Notes: generated by a model not told the origin, from the sequence alone. DNA of 64,000 nt from Thioalkalivibrio sp. ALE14 (GCF_000376845.1 NZ_AQXY01000028.1:186001-250000), one strand, 5' to 3'; numbered from the stretch's first letter, positions 1-11,184 are shown. Numbers and translations are program-made.

Positions 1-20
1 CCATCGGAGGCTCACGGATA

Positions 21-193
21 CCGATTGCTTCGTCGTCCACGGCTCCTCGTAATGACCGGGAGGTAGAAAGTAGCGTCATCGCGAGGAGCGAAGCGACGTG
101 GCGACCTCCACGAGCAACCCCGGCGTCCACCGGAAGGCCACCGGGACTCGCCCGGGGCTTGCCGCGCCGGCTGCGGCGTCCCGCAATGACGTG
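21..193. repeat. REP-like dispersed repeats before dnaG
   Basis: Two copies of a GTCATNGCGAGGAGCGAAGCGAC-type element lie in opposite orientation (about 24-58 and 75-109), and a distal arm reading CCCGCAATGACG lies at about 181-192. Related copies occur near 51638 and 57301 in this window. This is intergenic palindromic DNA; no gene is visible before dnaG. Confidence 0.6.
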
Positions 194-264
194 TTGCGGC
201 CCGACGCTGGGCTATCATGCGAACCTGACGACGAGCACACCCCCGAGGAACACCCGGCGACACC

Positions 265-2052
265 ATGGCAGGTCTCATCCCCCAGGCATTCATCGACGAG
301 CTGCTCGAGCGCAGCGACATCGTCGAGATAATCCAGCGCCGCGTCAGCCTGAAAAAGGCCGGGCGCGAGTTCGCCGCCTGCTGCCCGTTCCACGGCGAGA
401 AGACCCCGTCGTTCTACGTCTCCCCGCAAAAGCAGTTCTATCACTGCTTCGGCTGCGGGGCGCACGGCACCGCCATCAGCTTCCTGATGGAGTACGAGAA
501 TCTGAGTTTTCCAGAGGCGGTGGAGCAGCTGGCCGAACAGGCCGGGCTCGAGGTACCGCGCGAGGCCGGAGGCGATGACAAGCGCGAGGCCCATGCTCCG
601 CTGTATGACGCCCTGAACGCCGCCGCCGAGTACTACGTACAGCAGCTGCGCCAGACCCCGAAGGCGGTCGAGTACCTGAAAAACCGCGGCATCGACGGCA
701 CCACCGCGCGCGACTACCAGATCGGCTGGGCACCGCCCTCGGGGCTGATCGAGGCCCTCAAGCCCCGCTTCACCCCGCAGCAGCTGGTGGATGCCGGCCT
801 GGCCGCGCGGCGCGACGACGGCGGCATCCGGGAGCGCTTTCGTACGCGCATCATGTTTCCGATTCGCGACCGGCGCGGGCGCATCACCGGCTTCGGCGGG
901 CGCCTGGTCGAGGACGGCGAGCCGAAGTACCTGAACAGCCCGGAGAGCGAAGTCTTCCACAAGGGCCAGGTGATCTACGGCCTGTTCGAGGCGCGCAAGG
1001 CGAACACCCGCCTGGACGACATCGTCGTGGTCGAAGGCTACATGGATGTGGTCGGCCTGGCGCGCGCCGGCTTCCGTCGCGCCGTGGCCTGCATGGGCAC
1101 CGCCCTGACCCGCGCCCATCTGGACAGCCTGTTCCGCCAGGTCTCGCGCATCACCCTGTGCTTCGACGGCGACGCCGCCGGCCGCCGCGCCGCGTGGCGC
1201 TCCCTGGCCGAGGCCCTGCCCGCGATCCAGGGCCTGCGCGAGGTTCGCGTGCTGTTCCTGCCGGAGGGCGATGACCCCGACAGCCTGGTGCTGCGCGACG
1301 GGCTGGACGGCTGGGAGGAACGCCTGGCCGGCGCCCTGCCCCTGTCCGAGACCCTGGTGCGGCTGCTGCGCGAGGAACACCCGACCGATACCGCCGAGGG
1401 CCGCACCCGCTTCGCCCATACCGCGATGAAGCTGGTCGCCACCACACGCGATCCACTGTTCCGCGACCAGCTGGTCGAGCGCATCGGCCAGGAAACCGGG
1501 CTGAGCCACGAGCGCCTGGAACAGGTCCTGTCCGAACAGCCCCCCGCACCCGCGCGCGGGGCCGACCCGGATGCGGGCGGCGAGCTGTCGACCCCGTCCG
1601 CCGGCGCCCCCGCACCCGCGGGTGGAGGGGAAAGCCCGCCGGCGCTGTGGGGCGCCCTGCTGGCCCGCGTGCTGCAACACCCGGATCTGGACTGGTCCCA
1701 GCCCGAATTCCGCCAGCTCGTCGAACTGCCCGGCGTGGCGGCGGCGACGCTGCGCGAACTCCTCGCGGCACTGGACGAAAACCCCGATCGGCATACCGCC
1801 GGGCTGCTGGAGCGCTTCCGCGACCAGCGCCACTTCCAGCGTCTGATGGCCCTGGCCCACCAGACGCTGGACGACGGCGAGGTGACCGTGACCCGGCAGA
1901 CGGCCCTGGACTGCGCCCGCCAGCTCCTGCGCCAGCACTATCGTTCGCGAATTCGTGAACTGACTCGCCCCGGCGCCGAGCTGGGGACGGAACAACGCGC
2001 CGAGCTCGCTCGTCTTACCGAGCAGTTGCAGAGATTCGACGTGCCGCGTTAG
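265..2052 (+). CDS. dnaG: DNA primase DnaG
   Basis: Primase that synthesises RNA primers at the replication fork and partners the replicative helicase DnaB. The 595-residue length is usual for the family. A CHC2 zinc finger is visible (C40, H43, C61, C64), followed by the catalytic TOPRIM region with an EGYMDV motif and a DGDAAG motif around residues 260-310, and a divergent C-terminal helicase-binding region from about 430. The ATG start is chosen because a GAGGA ribosome site lies upstream and the N-terminus aligns with known DnaG proteins. rpoD follows 239 bp downstream, the classical dnaG-rpoD order; rpsU is not inside the window. Confidence 0.97.
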   Translation: MAGLIPQAFIDELLERSDIVEIIQRRVSLKKAGREFAACCPFHGEKTPSFYVSPQKQFYHCFGCGAHGTAISFLMEYENLSFPEAVEQLAEQAGLEVPREAGGDDKREAHAPLYDALNAAAEYYVQQLRQTPKAVEYLKNRGIDGTTARDYQIGWAPPSGLIEALKPRFTPQQLVDAGLAARRDDGGIRERFRTRIMFPIRDRRGRITGFGGRLVEDGEPKYLNSPESEVFHKGQVIYGLFEARKANTRLDDIVVVEGYMDVVGLARAGFRRAVACMGTALTRAHLDSLFRQVSRITLCFDGDAAGRRAAWRSLAEALPAIQGLREVRVLFLPEGDDPDSLVLRDGLDGWEERLAGALPLSETLVRLLREEHPTDTAEGRTRFAHTAMKLVATTRDPLFRDQLVERIGQETGLSHERLEQVLSEQPPAPARGADPDAGGELSTPSAGAPAPAGGGESPPALWGALLARVLQHPDLDWSQPEFRQLVELPGVAAATLRELLAALDENPDRHTAGLLERFRDQRHFQRLMALAHQTLDDGEVTVTRQTALDCARQLLRQHYRSRIRELTRPGAELGTEQRAELARLTEQLQRFDVPR

Positions 2053-2203
2053 GGAAAAATGCCGCCCTCCCCCCCGGGCCTGCCAGGTCTTGAATCCGCG
2101 GCGAACGCCCGCACTATTGCTCCAGGCCGGAAGGCGCCAGAAAGCGGCACGCGCGCGCCTTGACCGCAATCCCGGTCAGGCCACCGGCAATATAAGAATC
2201 TTC

Positions 2204-2212
2204 TGCTACAAT
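2204..2212 (+). promoter_or_regulatory. Candidate extended -10 promoter for rpoD
   Basis: A TG-C-TACAAT extended -10 element lies about 80 bases before the rpoD start in an AT-richer part of the dnaG-rpoD spacer. No good -35 hexamer is seen at 17 bp, which suits an extended -10 promoter. A TTGACC at 2160 is too far upstream to pair with it. This would give rpoD its own transcription in addition to read-through from dnaG. Confidence 0.4.
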
Positions 2213-2291
2213 ACAGGATTGATTTTTCTGCGCCCATTTTCCCAGAGCCGTCTCGCCGCGGCTCGGACAAGCACCTCGGAGTACGACCGCA

Positions 2292-4202
<1,911 letters not shown>

Positions 4203-4306
4203 ACGGCGTCCCGGCCGCACGGCCGGAACCTGCCCTGCCGCTGCGGCGCCATCCCTGCCTTTCCGGGTAGAATGGCGCCGCAGTCGTTTGTACCCTCCCC
4301 GAATAC

Positions 4307-4383
<77 letters not shown>

Positions 4384-4461
4384 TTCAATCAATCGCTTAC
4401 GCGACCCTCGGCACAGCTTCCGCCCTCGATTTCAGTACACGAGTTACCCGGCGTGGACGGG

Positions 4462-5727
4462 TTACCGCCGCTCCACGGCAGTGATGCTGGGCATCCCGGT
4501 CACGCCGGCCACGTCGCACACGTCCCGCCAGAACTCCGCCGCAACCCGGGTCAGGTCTTCGGCCTCCACGAGCATGTAGCGAGGAAACCGCACAGGCGTA
4601 CGGATTTCGGGCGGACTCCTCCCGATGTTGAGAGCGGACCTCGGGTTGAACTCAAGCGAACGCCCAACGTGCTGGGAGCCGGCGTCACTACCGGCGGGGT
4701 TGGCGGTCGCGAATTCTACATCAATCATGAGCTCCGCTCGCCCAGCGCCTGCCTGCTCTCGAAGATCCACTGCGACCTCCGCTACACCCAAGAATTCCCC
4801 AATAACCGATAGTGCGGCGAGCGGGGCCTGGGGCACATCCATCACGGCCAAATCTACGGTGCCGTCCTCGAAAGCCGTGAACGTAACCGAACCGTTCGGC
4901 GCATCGTCCGTTCTTGCCCTGACGCCTCGCAAAAACGGGCGTTGTTTCACCAGTGCGTAATGAAACCCCGTGGACACGGTCTTAGTGGAACCCTCCTCCA
5001 TGTGAATCGTCCACTCAAGCGGCGGCACACCCTGCTTATGCTGGAACAAGCGTGTGGCGTTCTGCTTCAGACTGGGAACCCGGTAAACGGCGCGCGCTGG
5101 TGTTACCGTGATACGGAACCCTACCCCCGGGGGTTCATCGCCTCCACGGTATGCAGGCGGTATCAGTGCTTGGAACGCGGCCCGGCGCGCCTCAAGGCGC
5201 TGCTCCGCATCGTCCGCACGGCGGCGGGTCTCCAGCGTGTGCAGCTGGATGTCGCGCATGTCGAGCGGCTTGGCTTCCTCGCCGCGCCGGACCGTCACGC
5301 GGAAGCGCTGCTTGTCTTTGACGCCGTGGGGCGCTTCTGGGGAAGCGGGCACCCGGGCCACGATCACGCCGCCGTCATCGTTGTACGGAACCGGCCCCAC
5401 TTCGAGCCCCACCGGGTAGGGGTCGATGGTCGATGTGAAGGATCGGCGCAGGCTGTCGGCTACCTTCTCCGCTTCCGGGATCGGGACCACCCCGGTTGCT
5501 TGATTGCCTTCGTCCTTGATACCCAAGACCAACACGCCGCCGTCGGCATTGGCGAACGCCACGACCTCGCCGGCCAGGTCCAGGGCCGCCTTTTGCCACG
5601 TATCGGCCTTGCCCGGCGGTTCCTCCTTGAATTCCAGGTATTGGCTTTCAGGCTCGCCCCGCTGGGGCAGTGCGTCGATGTCTTCCGGGCGCAGCTCCGC
5701 CAGCGGCTTGTTGAACAGCTCGTGCAT
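4462..5727 (-). CDS. AlbA_2 (Schlafen-type) domain ATP-binding protein
   Basis: A 421-residue protein with an N-terminal AlbA_2/Schlafen-like domain: YLEFKEEP near residue 30, then VVAFANADGGVLVLGIKD near 53-70. In this family the domain occurs in transcriptional regulators and in accessory or defence loci. The remaining 250 residues match nothing I recognise. The start at 5727 has a GGAG site eight bases upstream; an in-frame upstream ATG would add 30 residues without such a site. It is divergent from the proteasome-like gene at 5927 and lies directly after the tRNA, so it is probably part of an acquired island. Its function is unknown. Confidence 0.75.
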   Translation of the reverse strand: MHELFNKPLAELRPEDIDALPQRGEPESQYLEFKEEPPGKADTWQKAALDLAGEVVAFANADGGVLVLGIKDEGNQATGVVPIPEAEKVADSLRRSFTSTIDPYPVGLEVGPVPYNDDGGVIVARVPASPEAPHGVKDKQRFRVTVRRGEEAKPLDMRDIQLHTLETRRRADDAEQRLEARRAAFQALIPPAYRGGDEPPGVGFRITVTPARAVYRVPSLKQNATRLFQHKQGVPPLEWTIHMEEGSTKTVSTGFHYALVKQRPFLRGVRARTDDAPNGSVTFTAFEDGTVDLAVMDVPQAPLAALSVIGEFLGVAEVAVDLREQAGAGRAELMIDVEFATANPAGSDAGSQHVGRSLEFNPRSALNIGRSPPEIRTPVRFPRYMLVEAEDLTRVAAEFWRDVCDVAGVTGMPSITAVERR

Positions 5728-5926
5728 GGTCAAATCTCCGGGTTGGCGCTGGATGAGCAACGGCAGCGGTCCGCGTCGCAGCAGTCGAGCGGCAATCCAG
5801 CGCGGAAACCCGACCATTGTACTGCTCGACGCTTCCCGTTCGTCCCCAGCAGCAGAACTTACGTTTAAGGCGATCGCCCCGCTGGTCCATACTGCCCCGC
5901 CAACTGCTGCTTACGGACTGATCTGG

Positions 5927-6757
5927 ATGACGGTTGCCATATCTATCACGGTAAATGATGGGGTCGTCATGGCGGCGGATAGCGCCACGTCCCTCACCGA
6001 CGAAAACAACCAGATAGTCAACGTCTATAACTCAGCCAACAAGATATTCAACCTCCGAAAAGGCTTACCCATCGGCGCGATGACATGGGGAGCGGGCGCT
6101 TTCGGTCCAGCATCGATCGAAACCTTGGCGAAAGACTTTCGCAAGGAAATTTCCGCAGACCGAAGGTTCGACCTCGACTCTCCCGACTACGATTTGGAGA
6201 CTGTTGCCTCTGAGTTCGCGGATTTCCTGTACCAGAATCACTATCAGCCAAACTACGGCGAAATCGGGGAACAACGCCCCCAAACCGGGCTAGTAATCGC
6301 AGGATATTCCCACGGGGCGGCGCTCCCGGAGCGTTGGCAAATCGATTTCGGGTCAGGCTCGGACGGCCCACAAATTCATCAATTATCCGAACCGGGTCAA
6401 TCCGGAATAACCGCTCACGCGCAACCCGAAGCCGTCAACAGGTTCGTCAACGGATTTTCTGTGCAATTGCCGGGACTTCTGCACCGTGCAGGGCTGACAC
6501 AAGAGCAAATAGATGAAATCTGCAACGCAGTTGCTAGGTCAGGACGATGGTTCACTCCCCCGCCGATGCCGATACAGGACACCATCGACCTGGCGCGGTT
6601 TCTCGTTGACATGACCATCGAGTATGTTAGATTCCAACCTGGCGCTCAGTCTGTCGGCGGCCCAGTTGAAGTGGCTGCCGTGACGAAGCACGAAGGCTTC
6701 AAATGGGTTCAACGCAAGCACTATTTCTCTCCGGAACTGAACCCGCCTCACGCATAA
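5927..6757 (+). CDS. Proteasome beta-like Ntn hydrolase (putative)
   Basis: A 276-residue protein whose N-terminus reads MTVAISITVNDGVVMAADS. Removal of Met would expose Thr1. The following GVVMAADS places an Asp at position 17, as in proteasome beta and HslV, and a KIF (Lys38) resembles the catalytic Lys33 region. A glycine-rich MTWGAGAFG segment matches the next conserved proteasome block. The first Met in this frame is the chosen one, which fits an N-terminal nucleophile. The C-terminal half is not recognised. It is neither classical HslV (no HslU nearby) nor clearly Anbu. Base composition is visibly AT-richer than the flanks, suggesting transfer. The peptidase assignment is inferred from motifs only. 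Confidence 0.6.
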   Translation: MTVAISITVNDGVVMAADSATSLTDENNQIVNVYNSANKIFNLRKGLPIGAMTWGAGAFGPASIETLAKDFRKEISADRRFDLDSPDYDLETVASEFADFLYQNHYQPNYGEIGEQRPQTGLVIAGYSHGAALPERWQIDFGSGSDGPQIHQLSEPGQSGITAHAQPEAVNRFVNGFSVQLPGLLHRAGLTQEQIDEICNAVARSGRWFTPPPMPIQDTIDLARFLVDMTIEYVRFQPGAQSVGGPVEVAAVTKHEGFKWVQRKHYFSPELNPPHA

Positions 6758-6778
6758 GCCATTGAAAGGGTTAAGATT

Positions 6779-6964
6779 ATGGACAAAGAACGATCCGGCG
6801 CAGAGCACAATGCCGCGTCCGAATACTGGACCCATAACTCGTGCCCTGAGGAACCCCGCGTCGATTACACACCTATCGACATGAGTACCGTCAGCACCTT
6901 TTACGGAGCAAACGGCACTGTCACGGTGGAGGTCTCGCGGCGCGCGGAACAGCACCCGGAATAA
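6779..6964 (+). CDS. Small protein downstream of the Ntn hydrolase
   Basis: A 61-residue, mostly polar protein with no recognised domain. It starts 21 bases after the proteasome-like gene and has a good AAAGGG ribosome site eight bases before its ATG, so it is probably co-transcribed. The C-terminal half contains a VTVEV stretch and a basic end. It could be a partner, substrate or inhibitor of the upstream enzyme, but nothing in the sequence proves this. Confidence 0.5.
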   Translation: MDKERSGAEHNAASEYWTHNSCPEEPRVDYTPIDMSTVSTFYGANGTVTVEVSRRAEQHPE

Positions 6965-7059
6965 TTCGCGGCTTGCAGCCTGGCCCACTGAACCCCCGGC
7001 AACTGCGCCAGGGGGTTCGGCGTGGTGTCGCAGGCTTGTCCCGCCGCCTCCAACTCCCC

Positions 7060-7542
7060 GTCTCCCCGTCTCCCAGTTCCTCCAGCGTCTGCTCGACCTC
7101 CTGTTCAATAAGGCGCTGCGCCTCGCCTGCCGATTCCACGCCGGTCATCTGAGGCGCAAATTTGGTCGGCATCGACAGGAGCCGCTGCCGGGCGGCCACC
7201 ACGAGTTCCGTCATGGCGCGTTCGACCAGCTCCAACTCGACTAGCCGGCCTTCCGTGGCGTCTGCCTCCAGCTCCGCCTTGCGCCGCTGATGCCGGGCCA
7301 GCTTGGCACGCTCTTGGTTGAGTTCCCATCATCATCCGTCGCAAGGGACCGGGGTCAAACCTTGCCTTTCGCAAGGGACCGGGGTCAGAGGGACCGGGGT
7401 CAAACCTTGCCTTTTGCTCTGCTTCGGCCCTGCGAAATCCTGCTTCGCGCCAGTACACGAAGGTCTCCACCCAATCAGGCCCAGCGGCCAAGCCGATATT
7501 TGCGGCGCAAAGCTGGCCTGAACTGAGCCTGGATCCAGCCAA
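7060..7542 (-). pseudogene. Phage terminase small subunit (Nu1-like) remnant
   Basis: Two separated pieces on the minus strand resemble a phage DNA-packaging (Nu1/terminase small) protein. The upstream piece (about 7418-7542) contains FVYWREAGFRRAEAEQKA. The downstream piece (about 7060-7325) reads ELNQERAKLARHQRRKAELEA, then RLLSMPTKFAPQMTG and a final EQEVEQTLEELG helix, typical of the C-terminal half of this family. A block of short repeats at 7341-7414 sits between them; an in-frame stop follows it, and the DNA-binding N-terminus is absent. It is a decayed prophage trace, not a working gene. Confidence 0.6.
7341..7414. repeat. Tandem short repeats inside the terminase remnant
   Basis: Three direct copies of a unit containing GGGACCGGGGTCA. 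Two of them continue with AACCTTGCCTTT; the middle copy is truncated and followed by AGAG. Full units are about 30 bp. Sequences of this kind commonly accompany REP-associated elements. The array interrupts the terminase-like reading frame. Confidence 0.7.
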
Positions 7543-7584
7543 GCCTGCCCCACCCCCTCAGCAGCACTCCCGCGGAAATCGCGC

Positions 7585-8013
7585 TCAGGACGTCTCGGCG
7601 GTGATGAGGCCTCGCTGGAGGTCGACGGTGATCCGCTCGCCCTCGATGACCGTCGCGCAGGCCAGCAGGAAGATCTCGACGAACTCGTTGCGCTCCTCCT
7701 CCGGCATCTCCGAGGAGGTATTGGAACCATTGAAGGTGCCGAACATGGTGTCGTGGGCGCCGGCCGAGTAGAGGATCAGTCGCTGCATGGCGGCCTGGTC
7801 GTCCGGCGATGGCGCGGCGGCATCCAGGACCGGCTCGTCCAGCTTCTGCTTGATGGTGGAATAGAGATGGAAGAGGTATTCCGCCGCGCTCTGGCGCCCC
7901 CGCCGATCCTGCAGGGTGAAGTCGGCCGAGACCGCCTGGCCACTGCGGGCACGCAGCACGATGTGCTTGGGTTCAGGCTGATCGTCGGCGTACGGGTTCA
8001 GGATGTTGGCCAC
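7585..8013 (-). CDS. Hypothetical protein, 142 aa
   Basis: Unrecognised acidic, apparently cytoplasmic protein with no membrane segment and no cysteine in a metal-binding arrangement. The GTG start at 8013 is supported by a TGGAG site five bases upstream. It lies between the decayed phage gene and nrdJb, 210 bp beyond the nrdJb stop on the same strand, so it could be the last gene of that unit or independent. Base composition matches the chromosome better than the island genes do. Confidence 0.55.
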   Translation of the reverse strand: MANILNPYADDQPEPKHIVLRARSGQAVSADFTLQDRRGRQSAAEYLFHLYSTIKQKLDEPVLDAAAPSPDDQAAMQRLILYSAGAHDTMFGTFNGSNTSSEMPEEERNEFVEIFLLACATVIEGERITVDLQRGLITAETS

Positions 8014-8223
8014 GATGTCTCCAGAGCGGAATGGACGAGCCGGGGAGACTACGAGACCCCCTTGGAGATTTCCACGGCGGCCCCGTCCGCCGAGGGGTTA
8101 TCCATGCTGGTTGATACGCGATGACGGCCAAGTGACGCTTCGATCGATCATCCATCACATGCAGGAGTCGAATGGCCCGGTGCGGTCGCGGGTAACACTT
8201 AGGGCCTTCCTCCGAAGAGGGAC

Positions 8224-8928
8224 CTAGCACTTCGAATAGCCGCAGTCACGACAGGTCGGGCAGCCGTCGATGATTTCGAGGTGGCCATCGCACTGCGGGC
8301 ACAGCGACGAACCCATTGGCCCAGACTGCGGGGAGTCCAAAATAGGAACGTCCGCAGGCCGAGTATTACGAGCCTTGTCGTGGTAGGCGGCCAGGTCGCG
8401 TAGCGGGCGGGGATGGCCGTCCGGGTCGAGGAAGCCGCGGCGCTGGAGGATGTTCTGCAGGGCAAAGGCGATGGCGGCGACCTCGGAAGGGTGATAGAGG
8501 GGTTTCCCGTAGTCGCTGGTGCCGCTGCGGACCGGACCGCGGTCCCAGGTGACCTTGCGCAGGTCGCGCAGGGCGCGGGCGGCATAGCCTCCTCGGGCCG
8601 CCAGCGACAGGCTGCGCATGGTGGCGGAGATCCACTGATAGGACTCGGAGTGCTGCCCGGTGGGCAGGAAGAATTCGATCGGACGCTCGATGGTCACGCG
8701 CTCGCCGCCCACCGTGCCGGAAACGGCCATGAAGCTGACCACCAGGTAGACCGTCTGCGGCCCCTCTTGGGTCCAGTAGCGGACCTTTTCGGTGACCGAC
8801 TCGAGCTCGCCCTCGGGGCGCGACGGGATACGCTTGCCCAGCGGGTTGTCGTCGCCCGCCGGGGCACTCTCCCCGGCCGCCGCATCCGAGCGGCGAAACG
8901 CGATGATGGGCTGATCGATCCGGTGCAT
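8224..8928 (-). CDS. nrdJb: B12-dependent ribonucleotide reductase, C-terminal subunit NrdJb
   Basis: A 234-residue protein equal to the C-terminal part of class II ribonucleotide reductase. It ends in a zinc-ribbon-like cysteine cluster (LCPQC near residue 210, then CPTCRDCGYSKC at the terminus); the terminal cysteines are thought to re-reduce the active site. It starts 19 bp after nrdJa on the same strand, so the two are an operon. The same split into NrdJa and NrdJb is known from Pseudomonas aeruginosa, where both chains are needed for activity. Confidence 0.9.
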   Translation of the reverse strand: MHRIDQPIIAFRRSDAAAGESAPAGDDNPLGKRIPSRPEGELESVTEKVRYWTQEGPQTVYLVVSFMAVSGTVGGERVTIERPIEFFLPTGQHSESYQWISATMRSLSLAARGGYAARALRDLRKVTWDRGPVRSGTSDYGKPLYHPSEVAAIAFALQNILQRRGFLDPDGHPRPLRDLAAYHDKARNTRPADVPILDSPQSGPMGSSLCPQCDGHLEIIDGCPTCRDCGYSKC

Positions 8929-8947
8929 CGTGTCCTCCCCGACGACG

Positions 8948-11083
8948 TCAGACGTCGTCGTAGTAGCCCTCGTCCAGCGCAGCGAAGAGGTTGGCGGCGG
9001 TGTGCACCTGGCCTTCGTATTCCACCTCTTCGTCGCCGCGCAGGGTCACCTCCTGGCCGTCCGCCAGCGTGAAGGTGTACCAGGTGCTGCGCAGGCGCTC
9101 CGGGTCCATCAACACACCCATCTGCGCCTGCGGGTTCGGCCGGTACGTGGTGCACCCCTTGAGCCCGGCGCGCCAGGCCTGCAGGTAGACCTGCTGGAAG
9201 TCCTCGAACGGCATATCGCTCGGGACGTTGAGCGTCTTGGAGATGGCCGAGTCCACCCATGGCTGCGCGGCCGCCTGCATGCGGATGTGGGCGTCCACGC
9301 TGACCCGGTCCGCGGTGATCGCAATGGCGGGCAGATCCTCCGGCCCCGCCTCGGCATCCACCAGCGCCCGGTAGGCCAGCAGCTCGTAGGAGTAGCAATC
9401 CACCGCCTCGCGGGTGCGCCGCCCGGGCCGGCGGATGTTGCGCGTGGTCCGATGCAGGAAGGTCGGCTCGATGCCGTTGCTGGCGTTGTTGGCCACCGAG
9501 AAGCTGATGGTCCCGGTGGGCGCGATGGAGGTGGCATGGGTAAAGCGCGCGCCCTCCTCCGCCAGCGCCGCGACCAGGGCCGGGTCCTCCCCGGCGATGC
9601 GCTGCATGTAGCGGCTGAAGCGCACGTGCAGTTCGCGGCCCTTCAGCACGTCGCCGACCTGGTAACCGGCCTCGGCCAGCGCCGGCTGACGACGCAGCCT
9701 GTCGGCCGTCAGCGTGAAGTCCTCATCCATGATGGGCGCCGGGCCCTTCTCCCGCGCGAGATCCAGTCCGGCCCGCCAGCTCTCCAGCGCCAGTCGGCGG
9801 CAGACCTCGCCTGTGAAGGCCGCGGCGGCCTCGGAGCCGTAGGCCTCCCCCAGCATCGCCAGCGCCGAGCCAAGCCCGAGGATGCCCATGCCGTGGCGGC
9901 GCTTGCGCAGCATCTCGGCGCGCTGCTCTGGCAGCGGCAGCCCGGAGATGTCCGCGACGTTATCCAGCATGCGCGTAAACACGCGCACCACCCGCTCGAA
10001 GCGTTCCCAGTCGAATGCCGCGTCTTCGGTGAAAGGATCGGAGACGAACCCCGTCAGGTTCACCGACCCCAGCAGGCAGGCCCCGTCCGGTGGCAGCGGC
10101 TCCTCACCACAGGGGTTGGTCGCGCGGATCACCTCGTCGAACCAAGCGTTGTTCATGCGGTTGATCTGATCGATCAGGATGACGCCGGGCTCCCCGACGT
10201 CATAGGTGCTGCGCATCAGGGTCTCCCACAGCTCGCGGGCACGGACGCGGCGGTAGATGCGGCAGGCGACGCGGCCCTGGTGGTCGACCCGGTAGTCCTC
10301 CTCGACCACCGGCCAGTCGCGGTAAACGATGTCGGCTTCCGCCACCAGGTCCTGCTCCACGGGAAGGAGCGGGAAGGCCAGCGCCCACTCCACGTCGTTC
10401 TCGACCGCCTCCAGGAAGGCGTCGCGCACCAGCACCGAGAGATTGAACTGGGTCAGCCGTCCCTTGCGCCGCTTGGCGAGAATAAAGCGCTCAATATCCG
10501 GATGACCGATGTCCAGGGTCGCCATCTGCGCCCCGCGGCGCCCGCCGGCTGCGCCGATGGTGCGGCAGGTCTGGTCGAAGATCTGCATGAACGCCACTGG
10601 GCCATTGGTTGGCGCGCCCGCACCCGCCACCAGCGCGCCCTTTGGCCGCAGGGTACTGAAGTCGTAGCCGATGCCGGCCCCGGCCTTCAGCGTCAGGCCG
10701 GCGGCGGTATTGGCCTCGAGAATGGCCTGCAGCGAGTCACGGATCGTGCGCGAGACCGTACAGTTGATCAGCGTGGTGTGCGGCTTGCAGGCCTCGGCCC
10801 CGGCATTGGCGAGGATGCGTCCGGCCGGGATCGCGCCGTTGGCCAGCGCCCAGCGAAAGTCCTGCTCGACCTGATCGCGCTTCTCCGGCGCCTCCACCGC
10901 GGCCAGGGCCCGGGCCACCCGGTCGAACATCGCCTCCATCGAGGCATCCACCGGCTCACCGTGCGCGTCACGCAGCTGATAGCGCTCGGCCCAGATCGAA
11001 TACGACGAGGCCTGCAGCGGCACGCCGGGCAGCGTGTCCCGCAATGGTGTCGTCTTGTCCTGCGATTGCCAGCTGTCGCCCAT
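8948..11083 (-). CDS. nrdJa: B12-dependent ribonucleotide reductase, catalytic subunit NrdJa
   Basis: Adenosylcobalamin-dependent class II enzyme that reduces ribonucleotides to deoxyribonucleotides with or without oxygen. The 711 residues carry the catalytic barrel: Cys108 in a TLINCTVS motif, the radical-site motif NPCGEE at 323-328, the nucleotide-binding APTGTISF segment around 545, and KGCTTYRPN near the C-terminus. The terminal cysteine domain is supplied by the adjacent nrdJb. No cobalamin riboswitch can be made out in the roughly 100 bases before the start. No other ribonucleotide reductase is in the window. Confidence 0.93.
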   Translation of the reverse strand: MGDSWQSQDKTTPLRDTLPGVPLQASSYSIWAERYQLRDAHGEPVDASMEAMFDRVARALAAVEAPEKRDQVEQDFRWALANGAIPAGRILANAGAEACKPHTTLINCTVSRTIRDSLQAILEANTAAGLTLKAGAGIGYDFSTLRPKGALVAGAGAPTNGPVAFMQIFDQTCRTIGAAGGRRGAQMATLDIGHPDIERFILAKRRKGRLTQFNLSVLVRDAFLEAVENDVEWALAFPLLPVEQDLVAEADIVYRDWPVVEEDYRVDHQGRVACRIYRRVRARELWETLMRSTYDVGEPGVILIDQINRMNNAWFDEVIRATNPCGEEPLPPDGACLLGSVNLTGFVSDPFTEDAAFDWERFERVVRVFTRMLDNVADISGLPLPEQRAEMLRKRRHGMGILGLGSALAMLGEAYGSEAAAAFTGEVCRRLALESWRAGLDLAREKGPAPIMDEDFTLTADRLRRQPALAEAGYQVGDVLKGRELHVRFSRYMQRIAGEDPALVAALAEEGARFTHATSIAPTGTISFSVANNASNGIEPTFLHRTTRNIRRPGRRTREAVDCYSYELLAYRALVDAEAGPEDLPAIAITADRVSVDAHIRMQAAAQPWVDSAISKTLNVPSDMPFEDFQQVYLQAWRAGLKGCTTYRPNPQAQMGVLMDPERLRSTWYTFTLADGQEVTLRGDEEVEYEGQVHTAANLFAALDEGYYDDV

Positions 11084-11184
11084 GATGGCCCGCCGCTCCG
11101 CGTTCGATCCGGGGCTTCAGGAAGCCCGTTCTCCGATCATGGGCGCCGTCGACGGACGCTGCAAGGCAGCGCCGCCGGCATCCA

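Noticed and set aside
76-2169. Long minus-strand open frame opposite dnaG (about 697 codons)
   Set aside because: It is antisense to a certain gene, has no family resemblance, and is produced by high GC at third codon positions.
5504-5926. N-terminal extension of the proteasome-like protein
   Set aside because: The in-frame extension is antisense to the AlbA_2 gene, low in protein-like character, and would bury the proposed N-terminal Thr.
7341-7414. Short regular repeats that might be a CRISPR array
   Set aside because: Only three copies, one truncated, with essentially no unique spacers and no cas genes nearby.
11084-11184. Cobalamin riboswitch before nrdJa
   Set aside because: The spacer is only about 100 bases and no B12-box-like segment is recognisable.
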